Source: Manduca sexta
Lineage: Eukaryota; Arthropoda; Insecta; Lepidoptera; Sphingidae
Assembly: GCF_014839805.1 (NCBI RefSeq)
Contig: NC_051140.1
Location: forward strand, 7,895,826 to 7,959,825
Direction: 5' to 3'
DNA length: 64,000 nt
The translations under genes and the position numbers were made by a program. Numbering within the stretch: the stretch's first letter is position 1; the number at the start of each line of letters is the position of its first letter. The notes under the pieces were generated by a model. The model did not search any database and was not told the DNA's origin. It saw nothing but the letters and a program-made list of their open reading frames with translations. Below, piece after piece: positions 22,511-33,909 of this stretch.

Positions 22511-23493
22511 TTATAAAATGAATTCTGTAACAGAATGTAGGCATCTCGTGTATCCATTTCTACGGTCTATGTAGTACTACTCTATATATATTATGAAAGA
22601 AAAGAAAAAATATTTTTTTTCATCGAAGCTTGTATTTGATAGATTAGTACCTATGATTTTCATTCGACTTATTATATGCTATTTTATAAAACTAGATTAA
22701 TCATTACATTCGATAATGATGTATCTCATTTTTAGTTGAGTATCCACGAATTATAGGATTTAGTATATTATTGGAATACTGTTTTACACAGACAACTAAG
22801 ACGTCTTTAAAACTTTTGGGGCCCACCCAGACTGTCTTAGCTTCAAATACATATCTGTATAAGTCCATACATCCGATGTCTTTCTTCTGACTAACTTTAT
22901 TAAGCGATTCCTTGATATTTGACTGCGCTGTGTTCGGAACTTATGAGAGTTGAGTATTTTCTTGAATTTTGTTTTATTGCTCTGAACTTTTCATACGAAT
23001 TCTAACTTGTACATACGAAGTTATTATAATTCCTACGAAATAGTGAAATTACGGTTTAATGAAGTTTCTTGGATATTATATTCTTTTTATTTTGGTCTAT
23101 ATAGGAAGACGAGATATTATATGCAATCTTTCTTTAGTGAAGATATGTAATTTTTATTGGATATAGTATTGTATTGGCTGAATATAAATTGTATTCGTAT
23201 TAGCACTGCAATATACTAACAACTTTTAATAATATTCGAACCAGTGATCCCTGTTAATCAATAACTGATACTGTATCAGATCTCGTGGGTGCATTTCACA
23301 CAAGAATAGTGTCATTTTGGAAAATATGGGATTTGTACTGATTTCAGAACATTTAATTACCATACGGTACGCAGCTACGAAGCTGTCTCTTCAGCTCACT
23401 TTTAATTGAGACCCTTTTAAAATTCATAAGGGAAAGGGCTCCTATTATAATTTCAATTAAAAATATATTTACACTATACAAACGACTTAGTCT
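22511..23493. other. AT-rich stretch without recognised gene
   Basis: No element or coding signature is seen. Confidence 0.4.
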
Positions 23494-23775
23494 AAGTGAT
23501 AGCCTAATTGGTTGTGGGGCGGACTACCGAGATGAATGTCCACAGGTTCAAGACCCAAGGGCACACATCTCTGACTTTTATAAGATTACGTGTGTATTCT
23601 TTGTGAAATATCGCTTACTTCAACGGTATAGGAAAACATCGCAAGGAAACCTGCATATCTACCAATCCGCACTAAGCCTGCGTGATGGTCTTAGGCTTAA
23701 TCTCTCTCAGTAGTAAAGGAAGCCAGTGCCCAGCAGTAGGACAGTATATAATACAAAGCTGATATTATTAAAATT
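23494..23775 (+). mobile_element. SINE family A, internally shortened copy
   Basis: A box TAGCCTAATTGG and B box GGTTCAAGACC are near intact. The body lacks a stretch between cctgcatatc and taccaatccgcac, so the gagaagttct..gtgtgtgaagtc block is deleted. The tail gctgatattatta is present. Confidence 0.88.
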
Positions 23776-24899
23776 ATTAAACCAAACACTATTATAAAGT
23801 TGCCTTCCATAAAAATGATGTTATTTTACGAAAATGTTTTTGCTCGTCACAATATTCATTTTCCACATTTTATTTTACCTTTCAGCGACACGTTTTCGTG
23901 CAATCACCAAAGAATGCGTAGTATATGCTTTTATAATGATTTTCTCATGAAATATATATTAAATTTCCAGTCATCAAGTATACTCGCGTGCATATCATTT
24001 CGTAGCGCATTATTCAGCATACACTGAAATTCAGCTGAAACGTAACTCGTCCGTGGAGATTTAAATAATTTTCATACAAAACGAGAGAACTGATTATTAA
24101 ATTCACTTCTGTATGAAAAAAAGTAGAATTTTATTTTTGCATTTTAATTCATTAAAATTATACGTTGGATTAGTTGAAAAATGAATATCAAAATGTTTGC
24201 TATTCAATATTTTTATATTCTTTTGCATGTAATTGTTATCGATTTAAAACGATTATTATTCAGATATATTCAGATAACGTTAATTAATAAATTAAAATAT
24301 GACTACTAAATATGAAAATATTCTTTAGATTTTAGACACATAAAATAGACTATCATTCAGAAGTACCGAACTACTATGAAATATTCGTCCGCGAAACATA
24401 AGATATAGATGTTATAGATCACGATATAGATGTTCGGTTTGTCTATAGCATATTGTCTATTCGATCGGTACATCTTACAGTAAACGGAGAAGCTACAATT
24501 GACTTTGCATTTACGTTTCCTGTTGTCTGTACTAGCGGAGGGCCAATCCAAATCTAAGTAGGCGGGCAACGTACAAAGCTTCCTTAGTGTTGAGAGTTGT
24601 GATGTCATGCAGGTATAACATATATAGCATAAACCCTTTGTCCTTTTTCAGGGGTAAGCAGAAGTATTATCTAACCCAAAATTTCGCCAACAATCTTCCT
24701 GTCCTATGGGTTTCATGATAGGAAAGCTTATTAATATTAATCGGACACAATTACTACATTAAAGTTATTTACCACCGGATAAGGTATAAACTAGATTGTA
24801 CAGTTCATTACGAAAGTATATTATTTTACAGATATTTTTGTAATACCAAAGACCATTGCTTTTTACGATCAAATTTCGCAGCGTTCTGTCCGCTAAAGC
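23776..24899. other. AT-rich stretch without recognised gene
   Basis: A 12-base direct repeat gatatagatgtt occurs twice near 24401-24433. Open frames 23800-24027 and 24357-24608 show no signature. Confidence 0.35.
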
Positions 24900-25135
24900 T
24901 GTATTTAACCCTAATCCCTATGCGCACTTAGGCAAACACAACGCGCGTTTGCAATCTGGACAAATGATCATCTTGGGCGGGCGTTGGTTTTACGTTTTTC
25001 CACTCCCCGGCCGGGTCCGATAAGTCGTAAAAGCTTAATCCGGAAAAATTGGCCGCATACCCGGCTGTGTACACTGTACACTGGTGTACATATCCCGGTT
25101 GTACACTTCATTTGTTTGACGGATGGTCCGGGATT
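24900..25135. promoter_or_regulatory. GC-rich island with four TGTACA palindromes
   Basis: TGTACA occurs at 25068, 25075, 25085 and 25100, four times in 38 bp, bordered by cccggctg and cccggttg. The island also has gggcgggcgttgg and ccccggccgggtccg. No coding signature is visible. The clustering is more than expected by chance in AT-rich DNA and could mark a factor-binding region. Confidence 0.35.
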
Positions 25136-28100
25136 TAGTTAGAAAGGGAAAGAAGTGTTTCGTCTTAAACATTGTGGCTTTGTGCGTATTGTTTTTTATT
25201 TATGGATGTCTACCAATCTTAATTGTTTATCGTATTAGCTTTACTGTTCTCTAAATATATTTCCTAAACTTAAATTTGAACATGGTACTGGTTGATGATT
25301 TATAATAACTTTTTAAGTCTGTGGCAGACCGACTTATATCTAACCATCCTTCCTATATTATCTTTAAGTATTACAATATATTATTCACCATATGAAACAA
25401 ACATCTCATCTTCAATGATACCGCCGCCGTCTTCGTTCACTAAGATTTTGCCCACTACATTGCGGGCAACTGAAGGAATAATTGATAACTAAATGCTCTT
25501 CCGGGTAGAGAAGGCGAAGTTGGTTTTGATTTAACATCGTAAGTAGTGAGTAGGGACAGTATGAAGCACTAATGTATAATAGTTTTAAAGTGTTTACTTT
25601 AACTAGCATCCTACCATTGCCTTATAAAGGATTGAGAAAACTCCCATATATATATAGTAACACAGTTTCCAAACTACAAGTATTATCGATAAACTGATAT
25701 TTGAATGCTTGAGATGGATTTTAACTAGTTTTGTTCGTAGTTTTAATTAGACCAAATTGATTCATGCTAACTACATGCTCTATTTAATCAAATTCTTAGA
25801 ACCGATTGACAGACAACGTACAGAGTAAGCCGCTTTAATCAAATTTGCCTAAGGATTCCTAACGTACCATGGGTCTGGTAAATCCTACAGTGTATGCGGC
25901 TAGTCTTATAGTGAACTGTTGTGTGGTGGATTTGGTTTTCATTTCGTATTGTCATATATTCAGTTCTATAAATCGACGGCGATGGAACCGAAATACTTAA
26001 GACATTATATATATTCTTCGCGATATTTGACTCATTTATTTAGAGCTGATTTTCAATTGTCAGATTTAATTTATCCATCAAATAAATTATAACCTGATTT
26101 AACATAAAAGTGTGACAAATTGGCAACGCTTGTCATACGAATGCCGCTTTTTGGATTCTTTTGTGTTGTATCTTGTGATTGAAAAATCAACCCTAGCGAC
26201 ACTAAAAGATAGAAGTTATTATATATATCGCTTCAATATCATTGCAATATAATAAAATTCGAGTCTTTAGCGTTCAATAACCTGACAGAGATATTACTAG
26301 CCGTAACAGAAATCCTATTTACACAATAATATTTTTTTTAATACTCGATTTGTTTTCTCCACATTTAAATAACCTACTTTGCTTATTTTACAAATTGGAT
26401 GAAAGTAAAAAGGGGACCTCTTCATTCCCCTCGTGAACCGTTCTTAATTACCTGCGGGTGAGTTGTTAAAGAGATTTTTTTTCCAAAAGTATATAACATT
26501 TGGCGTTTTCCTCGTCTGAAGCACCCTTGCATCTGTCTTGAGGTTTTTTAACTCTTCGGCGTTTTTATGTAAACAAGTATTAACCCTGGAGCGAGGGTTC
26601 GCGGCGCAAACTTTGATTTTATTATAAAGGTAAATGAAAAAATAATTTCGACTTCGCGGCTTTGATGAGTCGAGTAAAATTTTGTGTGTTGTTTGCGCTC
26701 CGAGTGGTAACGGTAATAACAGAACAAATTCTAGAACTTTACCGCTTTTAAGGCGTAAATGGTATCTTGTATCGAACGCTGAATAAGAATAAATCAAGAT
26801 ATAAAGTTTCATGCCTAAATCATTTGTAACAAAAGTGAATTTGCTTTCTTCGATTTGATCCAACTTTTTAGCCTAATTTCTTTATTGCATTAAAATTATT
26901 TCAGCTGATAACGTAAATGTCACGGTAATTTAGAAATTATTGAATAATAAAGGGAGTTCAGTACAATGATTATTCAATTTAAATACTACATTCTTAGAAT
27001 CACCCCCAACAAGATATTGTACTCCGCCAGATACTCCTTTAGAATAATTTTATGTTTCACTATAAGACTTATAGTTCCGGGCAGAGAGCCCTTCTGTACT
27101 CCAACGGATGATATACAGCTTCCATCTGAAATTGTTGAAAGTCTGCGAAACGGTTGCGAGGAATTAAATTTCAACATTATACTTTATAGCTAAGATATTC
27201 TGAAATTAAGGCAGGATTTATAATTTAACGCTGTCTTCATTTTATCCTTTGGCGGAATCCTGTTTCATTACTTATTTCAGTGTTCAAATGTATGGATAGA
27301 ATGAAAGATACATTGCTTTGGTTTTTATTTTATATTCCGTCAGGCCATACTTACGAAACTATTTATGTTTCTTTAAAAACAACTAAAATATTTTCCTAAA
27401 GTTTTTTGTGTTATTGAACCTATGTGATTATCAAGTTTTATGTCTTAAATGTTCCGAAGTTTACACAAATTAAAACCTATATTAAGTATTGATTCAACAC
27501 TTTTAATATTTTACACAAAAATGTTTCATAATTATCCGCAAGACTAATTAATTTATAGAGTCTTAGTTATACTTATACATTTAAAACTTTAATCATTCTA
27601 TAAATATTTATTCTGTACATAGAAGTATGTAATTTCCGCTATAAGTTCAGATTAGGGCTGGCACGGCATGGTGTGCTCTCTTGAGATTCGAAACTAATTT
27701 TAAAAGACTGATAACGAAATTAGTATTTAAGTTTAATTAAAGACGGAGTCAGTTGCTTAATAAATCAAGTTGATAAAGCAATATATTTTCCATATGTGGT
27801 TAAATAAACTAAAATATGGAATCACATTTACAAAATAATATAAAAAATAGAAAGACGCATCACACCGCAATTCCTCATTCCGTTATGACTGCGTGAAATT
27901 ATCAAGGGATAAAAAAACTCATTTCACAAAGCCAAGCGAAGCAACGTGGACTCGGTAAAAGATTAATACAACTATCCGTTTATGGTGCATCGTTTGAAAA
28001 AGAGAACCTCAATGACCTAAAATTTTTGGAGTAAAAAGTAATAACGGTCGAAGTCTGTCGATCGATAACTGGGAATCAGCAAAACAGTTATTTTTTAATC

Positions 28101-29145
28101 GCTCTGCTTTGTTAGGCGGGATTATCGAAGAATATGTCTTCTCGTTGGCCTCAATTACTCGTTCGTTCATGTGTTCATGCAATTTTATTGCGAGTACTGT
28201 TTTTATTTCTTATATACTTTAGACAGGTTATGAATTTTTAGATTCGCTAACAAAAGCTTGCTTCGCATTGTTTCGTAATTAAACGTTTATAAAATGGACC
28301 TTCTGGACATTTTCAATTCGTTCCATATTCATTTGTACAAATTATAAAATATATATGATAAGGGCTCGCTTCGACGAATCATGTTCTGAGTCTAGACTGG
28401 ATAGGATATGTTTATATATGTATCATACGACGCTAGTGGGAGATATTTCAGGCGATTTTCGAGGAATTCAAACTTTTAATTCATCCATTCATTTATCGAT
28501 TTTATGTTGTTTTAATTGCACTGTAAATACCATCAGATACATGGATGTATTTATACTCTTTGCAAAAATAAAACACTTAAAGATATATGGAATAAATTCT
28601 GTTTATTAAACATTTAATAAAATACAATGCGTATGATTTTCGCGGAATATGTATTGTGGGTCCTTTGTTGTTGATGGACTTCGACGAATTTTAATTGAAA
28701 TTATTGCGGGAATATAACAACATGGGACGAAGGCAGGGGCGGACTGAGCGTTGGGTGGTTGATTCTACTTTGGAGGCCTGCTTATCAATCAATCAAGTTC
28801 CATATTGTTAAGAAACGACTATTGATAACTATGTAATTATACAGTATAGAAATAAGTAGGACAAGTAAAATATATTATTTATTTAATACGACACACAAAA
28901 AGAACTATAATTTGTCCACTTTAATGGGGGCTGGGGACCCTAGAATGGGAGCCCTAGCAATCAACGGGGCCTAGGGCTACAGCCCAAAAAGCCCCTAAAT
29001 CCACGGGTGGACGGAGGTTTGTTTTGTAATAAATGAACATTCTGCTTCAGAACAAAGTCGTAGCACTGGCATTATAAGTGCATAGCATAACTTGTTCTTT
29101 CAAATTGTATTAATGGGTTTAAAAAAGCCAAGGTTTTGATAATAG
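25136..29145. other. Long gene-poor stretch
   Basis: No repeat of the window's families and no gene with a signature is found. The longest open frame of the window, 139 codons on the minus strand at 26444-26863, lies here but has no recognisable domain or splice context. Overlapping frames at 26966-27193 are open on both strands and are similarly unassigned. Confidence 0.4.
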
Positions 29146-29444
29146 TGGCGATAGCCTAGTTGGGTGTGGAACGGACTGCCAAGACGAATGTCCGCAGGTT
29201 CAAATCCCAAAATCATGTGTGTATTCTTTGTGAATTTATCGTTCGCTTTAACGGTGAAGGAAAACATCGTGAGGAAACCTGCACATCTCAGAAGTTCTCT
29301 ATATGAATTTCGTAGGTGTGTGAAGTCTACCAATCCGCACTAGGCCAGCGTGGTGGACTAAGGCCTAATCCCTCTCAGTAGCAGAGGATTTCCGTGCTCA
29401 GCAGTGGGCAAGTAATAATACAGGGCTGATATTATTATTATTAT
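29146..29444 (+). mobile_element. SINE family A with a head-body deletion
   Basis: The head and B box are intact (ggttcaaatcc), but about 26-30 bases normally following (agggcacac..ttttctaaa) are missing, so the B box runs straight into aatcatgtgtgtattc. The rest is well preserved and ends in (ATT)n. Possible short flanking duplications are tttgataat and tttgatgat. Confidence 0.93.
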
Positions 29445-30126
29445 TTGATGATATCCTAACCTAGTCATCCATTGTGGAATTTCTTCGAAGTAATATGATA
29501 CGTGTTGGCCTGTTTACTCAAGTGACAACGCTTATGGGATTGTTATTCTGTCATCAGCTGTCCTCATAACTTCATCTATATGGACTTACAATTATCTTAG
29601 CCTATCTCACGCCTCCCCTACATCTCCCGTAATAAATGCGCCCCGTCTTTCTCGTGTGTCCATCTGTTCCTAACTTACCATTCACGTTACTCAGAATAAA
29701 GATTTTTTTTATTAATAAGATATAGACTCCAATGCGTGATTTTGACGTGCCACGTGTTACTCCAATGAATATTTTAGCAGACATACTGACGAACAGGCAA
29801 GAATTTCAAAAGTTGTCTTATATTCTGTTACTAATCCTTGGCGTCTTTCAGTTATTTTTTCCAAATATATTTACTAAAGACACCGTAAATCGACCGTATT
29901 ATAGTATGTATATGTACATATCGGCGGTTAAAAGGCTAACTGCCTTAAGCGACATTTGTTTTCGAAATATTTTAAGCTTTGGATTTGTGTAGCTTAGAAA
30001 AACAGAAAAAAGTGCTTTTTTTAAATATATTTGAAACTTAATGTAGCAAAAAAAAATTCACTTAAGTCAATTAGCCTTTCAACCTTCAATATAGATATAC
30101 TTACCAAAATCAAATTGAAAATTATA
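29445..30126. other. Unassigned sequence
   Basis: A modestly GC-richer part at 29600-29690 has open frames on both strands without signature. Nothing else is recognised. Confidence 0.35.
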
Positions 30127-30395
30127 CACACACGTACACACACAACATCACGCATTTATCCCCGAAGGGGTATGAAGGGCGCAACCAAGGTACCCACTTT
30201 TCGCCGAGTGTGTTCCGTTCCATGATGTGATAGGGGGCGAGCCTATCGCCATATCGGGCACAAATTCCAGACTCCGGGCTGATACTGAGCAGAAAAACCC
30301 AAATATCTTTTTGCCCGGCCCAGGATTCGAACTCGGGACCTGAGAGCGCTGTCGTACCGCGCATGCAATACAACTACGCCACCGAGGCAGACATA
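30127..30395 (-). mobile_element. SINE family B, full length with target duplication
   Basis: On the minus strand: head cctcggtggcgtagttgtattgc with A box, B box cgggttcgaatcc-like (reverse complement of ggattcgaactcggg), the block cagtatcagcccggagtctgg, cctatcacatcatggaacgg, and an end ccttcggggataaatgcgtgatg followed by a GT-rich tail. A perfect 11-bp duplication, tgaaaattata, is at 30116-30126 and 30396-30406. It is a retrotransposed tRNA-derived SINE, not a tRNA gene. Confidence 0.93.
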
Positions 30396-30406
30396 TGAAA
30401 ATTATA

Positions 30407-30947
30407 GTTTAAATAATAAATGGAACACCAGTCACTGTCATGCGTTCATTGAGGGCAATGGATGGTTGAGTTAACGGGCGATTCCCTATAGGTTTTACCG
30501 TTTCGCGAGATAAATTAAAAACCATTTTTCAAGTAATTCCCGTTTGTGCGCCGGATGGGGTAATCTATACAAATCGGAGTATGGCACACGTTGATACATT
30601 GATTGGGGATTTCGGTCCACCTGTTTTTTATTTGTTACCGATGAGATTTATATTCAATATAATTTTTGTTCAGTCTTTAAAGGTATTTATTTGGGAAATA
30701 TTATGTACAATACTTAACTTATTCCGGATTATAATTGTGTTTTATATTTAAAATCGAAATAACTACCAGGGCCCTTATTCTGTATGATAGTGTAAACGCG
30801 TAAAGCGGCCGTGTTATATTATCTTCGAGAAATGTGCGTGGAATGGTATTCTGTAAGCCAAATTTCTATAGTCCTAAACATGATGCGTTGTGTTACGTGC
30901 TTGTTACGCTCTGTCAAAATAACGTGCGGGATAGAGAATAAGGCCCC
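30407..30947. other. Unassigned sequence
   Basis: No element or gene is recognised. Confidence 0.35.
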
Positions 30948-31110
30948 AGTTGTTTCTCGCGTTTTCGCCCGCGTGAAAATATTTTCCGTTACAAAAGTCC
31001 CTAAAAAATAACGAAATCAGCGCCATCTATTTTGAAAATGAAATTAAATTTATATTATTTCACATAGGAGTGAATATCGGGATAAAAAGGAACTTATGTG
31101 TTATTCCAGG
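30948..31110 (-). repeat. Helitron-like family H fragment
   Basis: Begins gtttctcgcgttttcgcccgcgtgaaaat, then aaaagtccctaaaaaataacg, cagcgccatctattt and gataaaaaggaacttatgtgttattcc. These blocks recur at 2970-3293 and 22308-22510. Confidence 0.65.
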
Positions 31111-32633
31111 ACATAATTTATTATGCATGTAGGTAAGTACTCCGTACTTTCGTTGCTTTAAAACATTCAAGATTAAGATCTTTCTGGGTCCGATATAACA
31201 AAACTTCCATCACCCGTGGATGTCGCAGAACTAACAAATATAATCCACGCGCCAGTGTCTCTTTAAATAACAATTTGATCACGTTTTTTCTCTTTTGTGA
31301 ATGTTCAAAAACACATTTATCGGTGCTTGCCTCACCACTCGGTCGCTTGTTGTTCAAACTTTGGATTTGTTTTTGGCCACTTTTTGACTTGTTTTCTGTC
31401 TAGACTGAATCGAAACGTTGTTATGCTAAGCAAGTTAACGCTAACTGATTTATAGCCAAGATTTTGGAACTTTTTTCGAATGTTTTGTACGCGCTTTTGT
31501 CTTCTGCTTTGGAATTCAAATTAATGTGAATAAATTAATTTTTCGCTTTTGAATAATTTGTTATGTTTTTCCTTTTGTGGGGATGACATTGCCGAGTGTA
31601 TGGAAGTACATTTATGCGAGGTTTAATTTTATTTCACATGGAGTATAATTATTGTAGTTTCGGAACGTTAAATAAACTTGTTTTAATTATGTTACTGACG
31701 AAATACGCTCCGTTTCAAAATATAAATACAACTTTTTACATAGTCATAACTTTTTATAAATACGCTTGTTTACCTACAGGTAGAACGTAATTACTTTGTC
31801 AAGCCTATCGTAGGGAAAAAAACAAAATTCTGGACAAAGTTATTTATTTTTGCGTCAGATAATATCTCCGATATCCAGTCCGCCTCCCGATGTATTTATA
31901 TTTAAGTCCATAACACCCACGTTGTAAATTTTCAATATTTCTCCTATTTATTTTGACCTAAATAGACTCTTTGAGTTTTGCTCGCGTAATAAATTGAACC
32001 TTAACGTCCGTAAGTGTAATGTTATAAATTTTATCAAAAACAAAAATATTGTAAAATTTCACCATACGTTATGTAGTAATATTAATAGGAGTGTTCTAAA
32101 TAAAAGATTAGGGTATATTACTTGACTCGAACCTGCACTAAAGCATTTCAAAGGTTTGGCTTCGTTATTCAGACCATAGCGGAGTTCTCTCAAGATTCTT
32201 CTTCTTATTATACCGCATTGATTCGATCTTAATTAGAATACGCCTGCCGGATTTTGAACACCTACTACAAAAAGTATAAAATAGCCCTGAAGAGAGTTCA
32301 AAATTCCGCCATATTCTGCAATTTAGATGGCGCATGCGCAATTTTTAACTGAATACATATGATTTCCTTTGAAAAAAGGAAAATGCTTATTCAGATGATA
32401 AACGATTTATGTCACAATGATTTGGATTTTATGTCAACAACATAGGCTTTAAAGTTCCTTGAATTAGTCACCGCTGTGGACTGTGCGATTATCTGCTCTT
32501 CGCGACACCCTTGTGCCTTATGAACGCGGGCGAACAAGCACCTCTACAGTAAATCAGTCGAAGTTAGTACAATAAGTTGACAGAATATGTAGATGATGGA
32601 TGTAGATATGTTAACAATTTAAAATTTACATGT
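31111..32633. other. Gene-poor stretch
   Basis: Nothing supportable is seen; frames at 31121-31357 and 31596-31790 have no signature. Confidence 0.4.
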
Positions 32634-32711
32634 AAAAACAAATACACTTAATGTCATAATATGAATGTATCTTTATACATTCATATTATGACATTAAGTG
32701 TATTTGTTTTT
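32634..32711. repeat. Perfect 37-bp inverted repeat with 4-base loop
   Basis: Arm 32634-32670 (aaaaacaaatacactt..gtat) and arm 32675-32711 are exact reverse complements, separated by cttt. Transcribed from either strand it would form a near-ideal hairpin. No second copy is in the window. Possible explanations are a fold-back transposon remnant, a small-RNA hairpin or a local template-switch event. Confidence 0.95.
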
Positions 32712-32761
32712 AACGTTTAAACAAACCTAATGGTTATATGTGGAAACTGTTGTCGTAGTTC

Positions 32762-32850
32762 CATTCATCATCATCATCATCATCCACAACGTGTAGACTC
32801 CCACTGCTAGGTACAAGCCTCTCTCACATCACGCCACCTTTTTCGGTAGT
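32762..32850 (-). mobile_element. LINE 3'-end fragment with (CAT)n tail
   Basis: On the minus strand the sequence reads gagaggcttgtacctagcagtgggagtctacacgttgtgg followed by (ATG)n. This is the type of 3' tail seen in RTE-like LINEs and resembles gcagtggacatcctgcggctgatgatgat at 48960-48990. Only the last ~90 bases remain. Confidence 0.5.
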
Positions 32851-33802
32851 TATTTATTTGCTATACTTTTAACTTATATTTTATAGTAACAATACTATTA
32901 TTCCCAAATAAATAAAATAAATATTTATCCGAAACCTTCATTTATAACACTGTCCGGGACACGTTCTACACGTTTCCGGGAACCACTGAAATAAGCTAAA
33001 ACAACAACGATTACATGTGTAAATGCAAAACTGGTGATTATAGACCAGGTATGAATCTAAACAGAAAACAGGCCATAAAGTTGTATATATGAATATTTAT
33101 TTGCGCAAGGATTTATTGCAACCGAACCATCAGAAAAAGATGTTGTGTTAACATATTTAATATAAATTTTACTAAGTATCATACAGTTCCAACGTAATAA
33201 TTTTACGCCCAACCAATAATAACCTAGCATGTAACTCCATTTCTCTTATTTTTTGGTCAATTAATCAGCGATTACAAATCGATTCTCAAGAACACGGTTG
33301 ATTTCTTGCTCAGAGTTTTTTCCTTGTCGAACAAAGGGTGGTAATAAACTGTTACCCAATATGGCGGATTGTGGATGAAAGAATAAGTTGGATAAAAGCC
33401 GAAAATCACATTCGGCAGGAGCCTACAGTCCTACGAGATTAGGATGAGAGCACACGGATGGTAGAAAATGTTCAGTCCTTTCTCTTTTCATTTAATTTAC
33501 GTTGGAAAGATTTTGCGTTTTCGAATGCATTTCAGTGCCTTTTGTATGCATATTTTAGATGTTTTTAGCCCTGGTTACATCTCCGCGTAGCCCTTCGGAG
33601 ATAAAGGCTTCATATGGATTTTGTTGTTTTTTTAAGCTTTATCTAGACATATGGTAGCGTGTCAGGCCAAGTTCAAGCTAACAGAAAGAGCAGTAAGTAC
33701 TGTGTTTAATATTACCCAAACTATTTGGAGCCAGACCTTAGGCTTCAATATATTATCCTAAGTTATAAGAAGATATGATATTTCAAGTTGTTATAAAATA
33801 TT
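32851..33802. other. Unassigned sequence
   Basis: Near 33580-33615, atctccgcgtagcccttcggagataaaggct forms a 7-bp stem and resembles the family B SINE 3' end; too short to call. Otherwise nothing is recognised. Confidence 0.35.
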
Positions 33803-33908
33803 TTATGTTGTTATAAATAAATTCCAATTTCCAGGACTGACCTTGGCACCCATTTAGGTTTATGTTGTTATAAATAAATTCCAGGGTTGACCTTGGCACC
33901 TATTTAGA
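33803..33908. repeat. Two-copy tandem duplication, ~57 and ~50 bp
   Basis: Unit 1 (33803-33859) and unit 2 (33860-33908) both read ttatgttgttataaataaattcc .. aggRYtgaccttggcaccYatttag. Unit 2 lacks a 7-base aatttcc copy. The high identity indicates a recent duplication. Confidence 0.9.
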
Positions 33909-33909
33909 T

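Noticed and set aside
26444..26863. Longest open frame of the window, 139 codons on the minus strand
   Set aside because: No recognisable domain, Lys/Asn/Leu-rich composition expected of AT-rich chance frames, and no supported start or splice context.
26966..27193. Overlapping open frames on both strands
   Set aside because: Looked somewhat coding-like but no domain could be named and no splice or start evidence supports it.
30122..30373. 83-codon minus-strand open frame
   Set aside because: It is the translation of a family B SINE.
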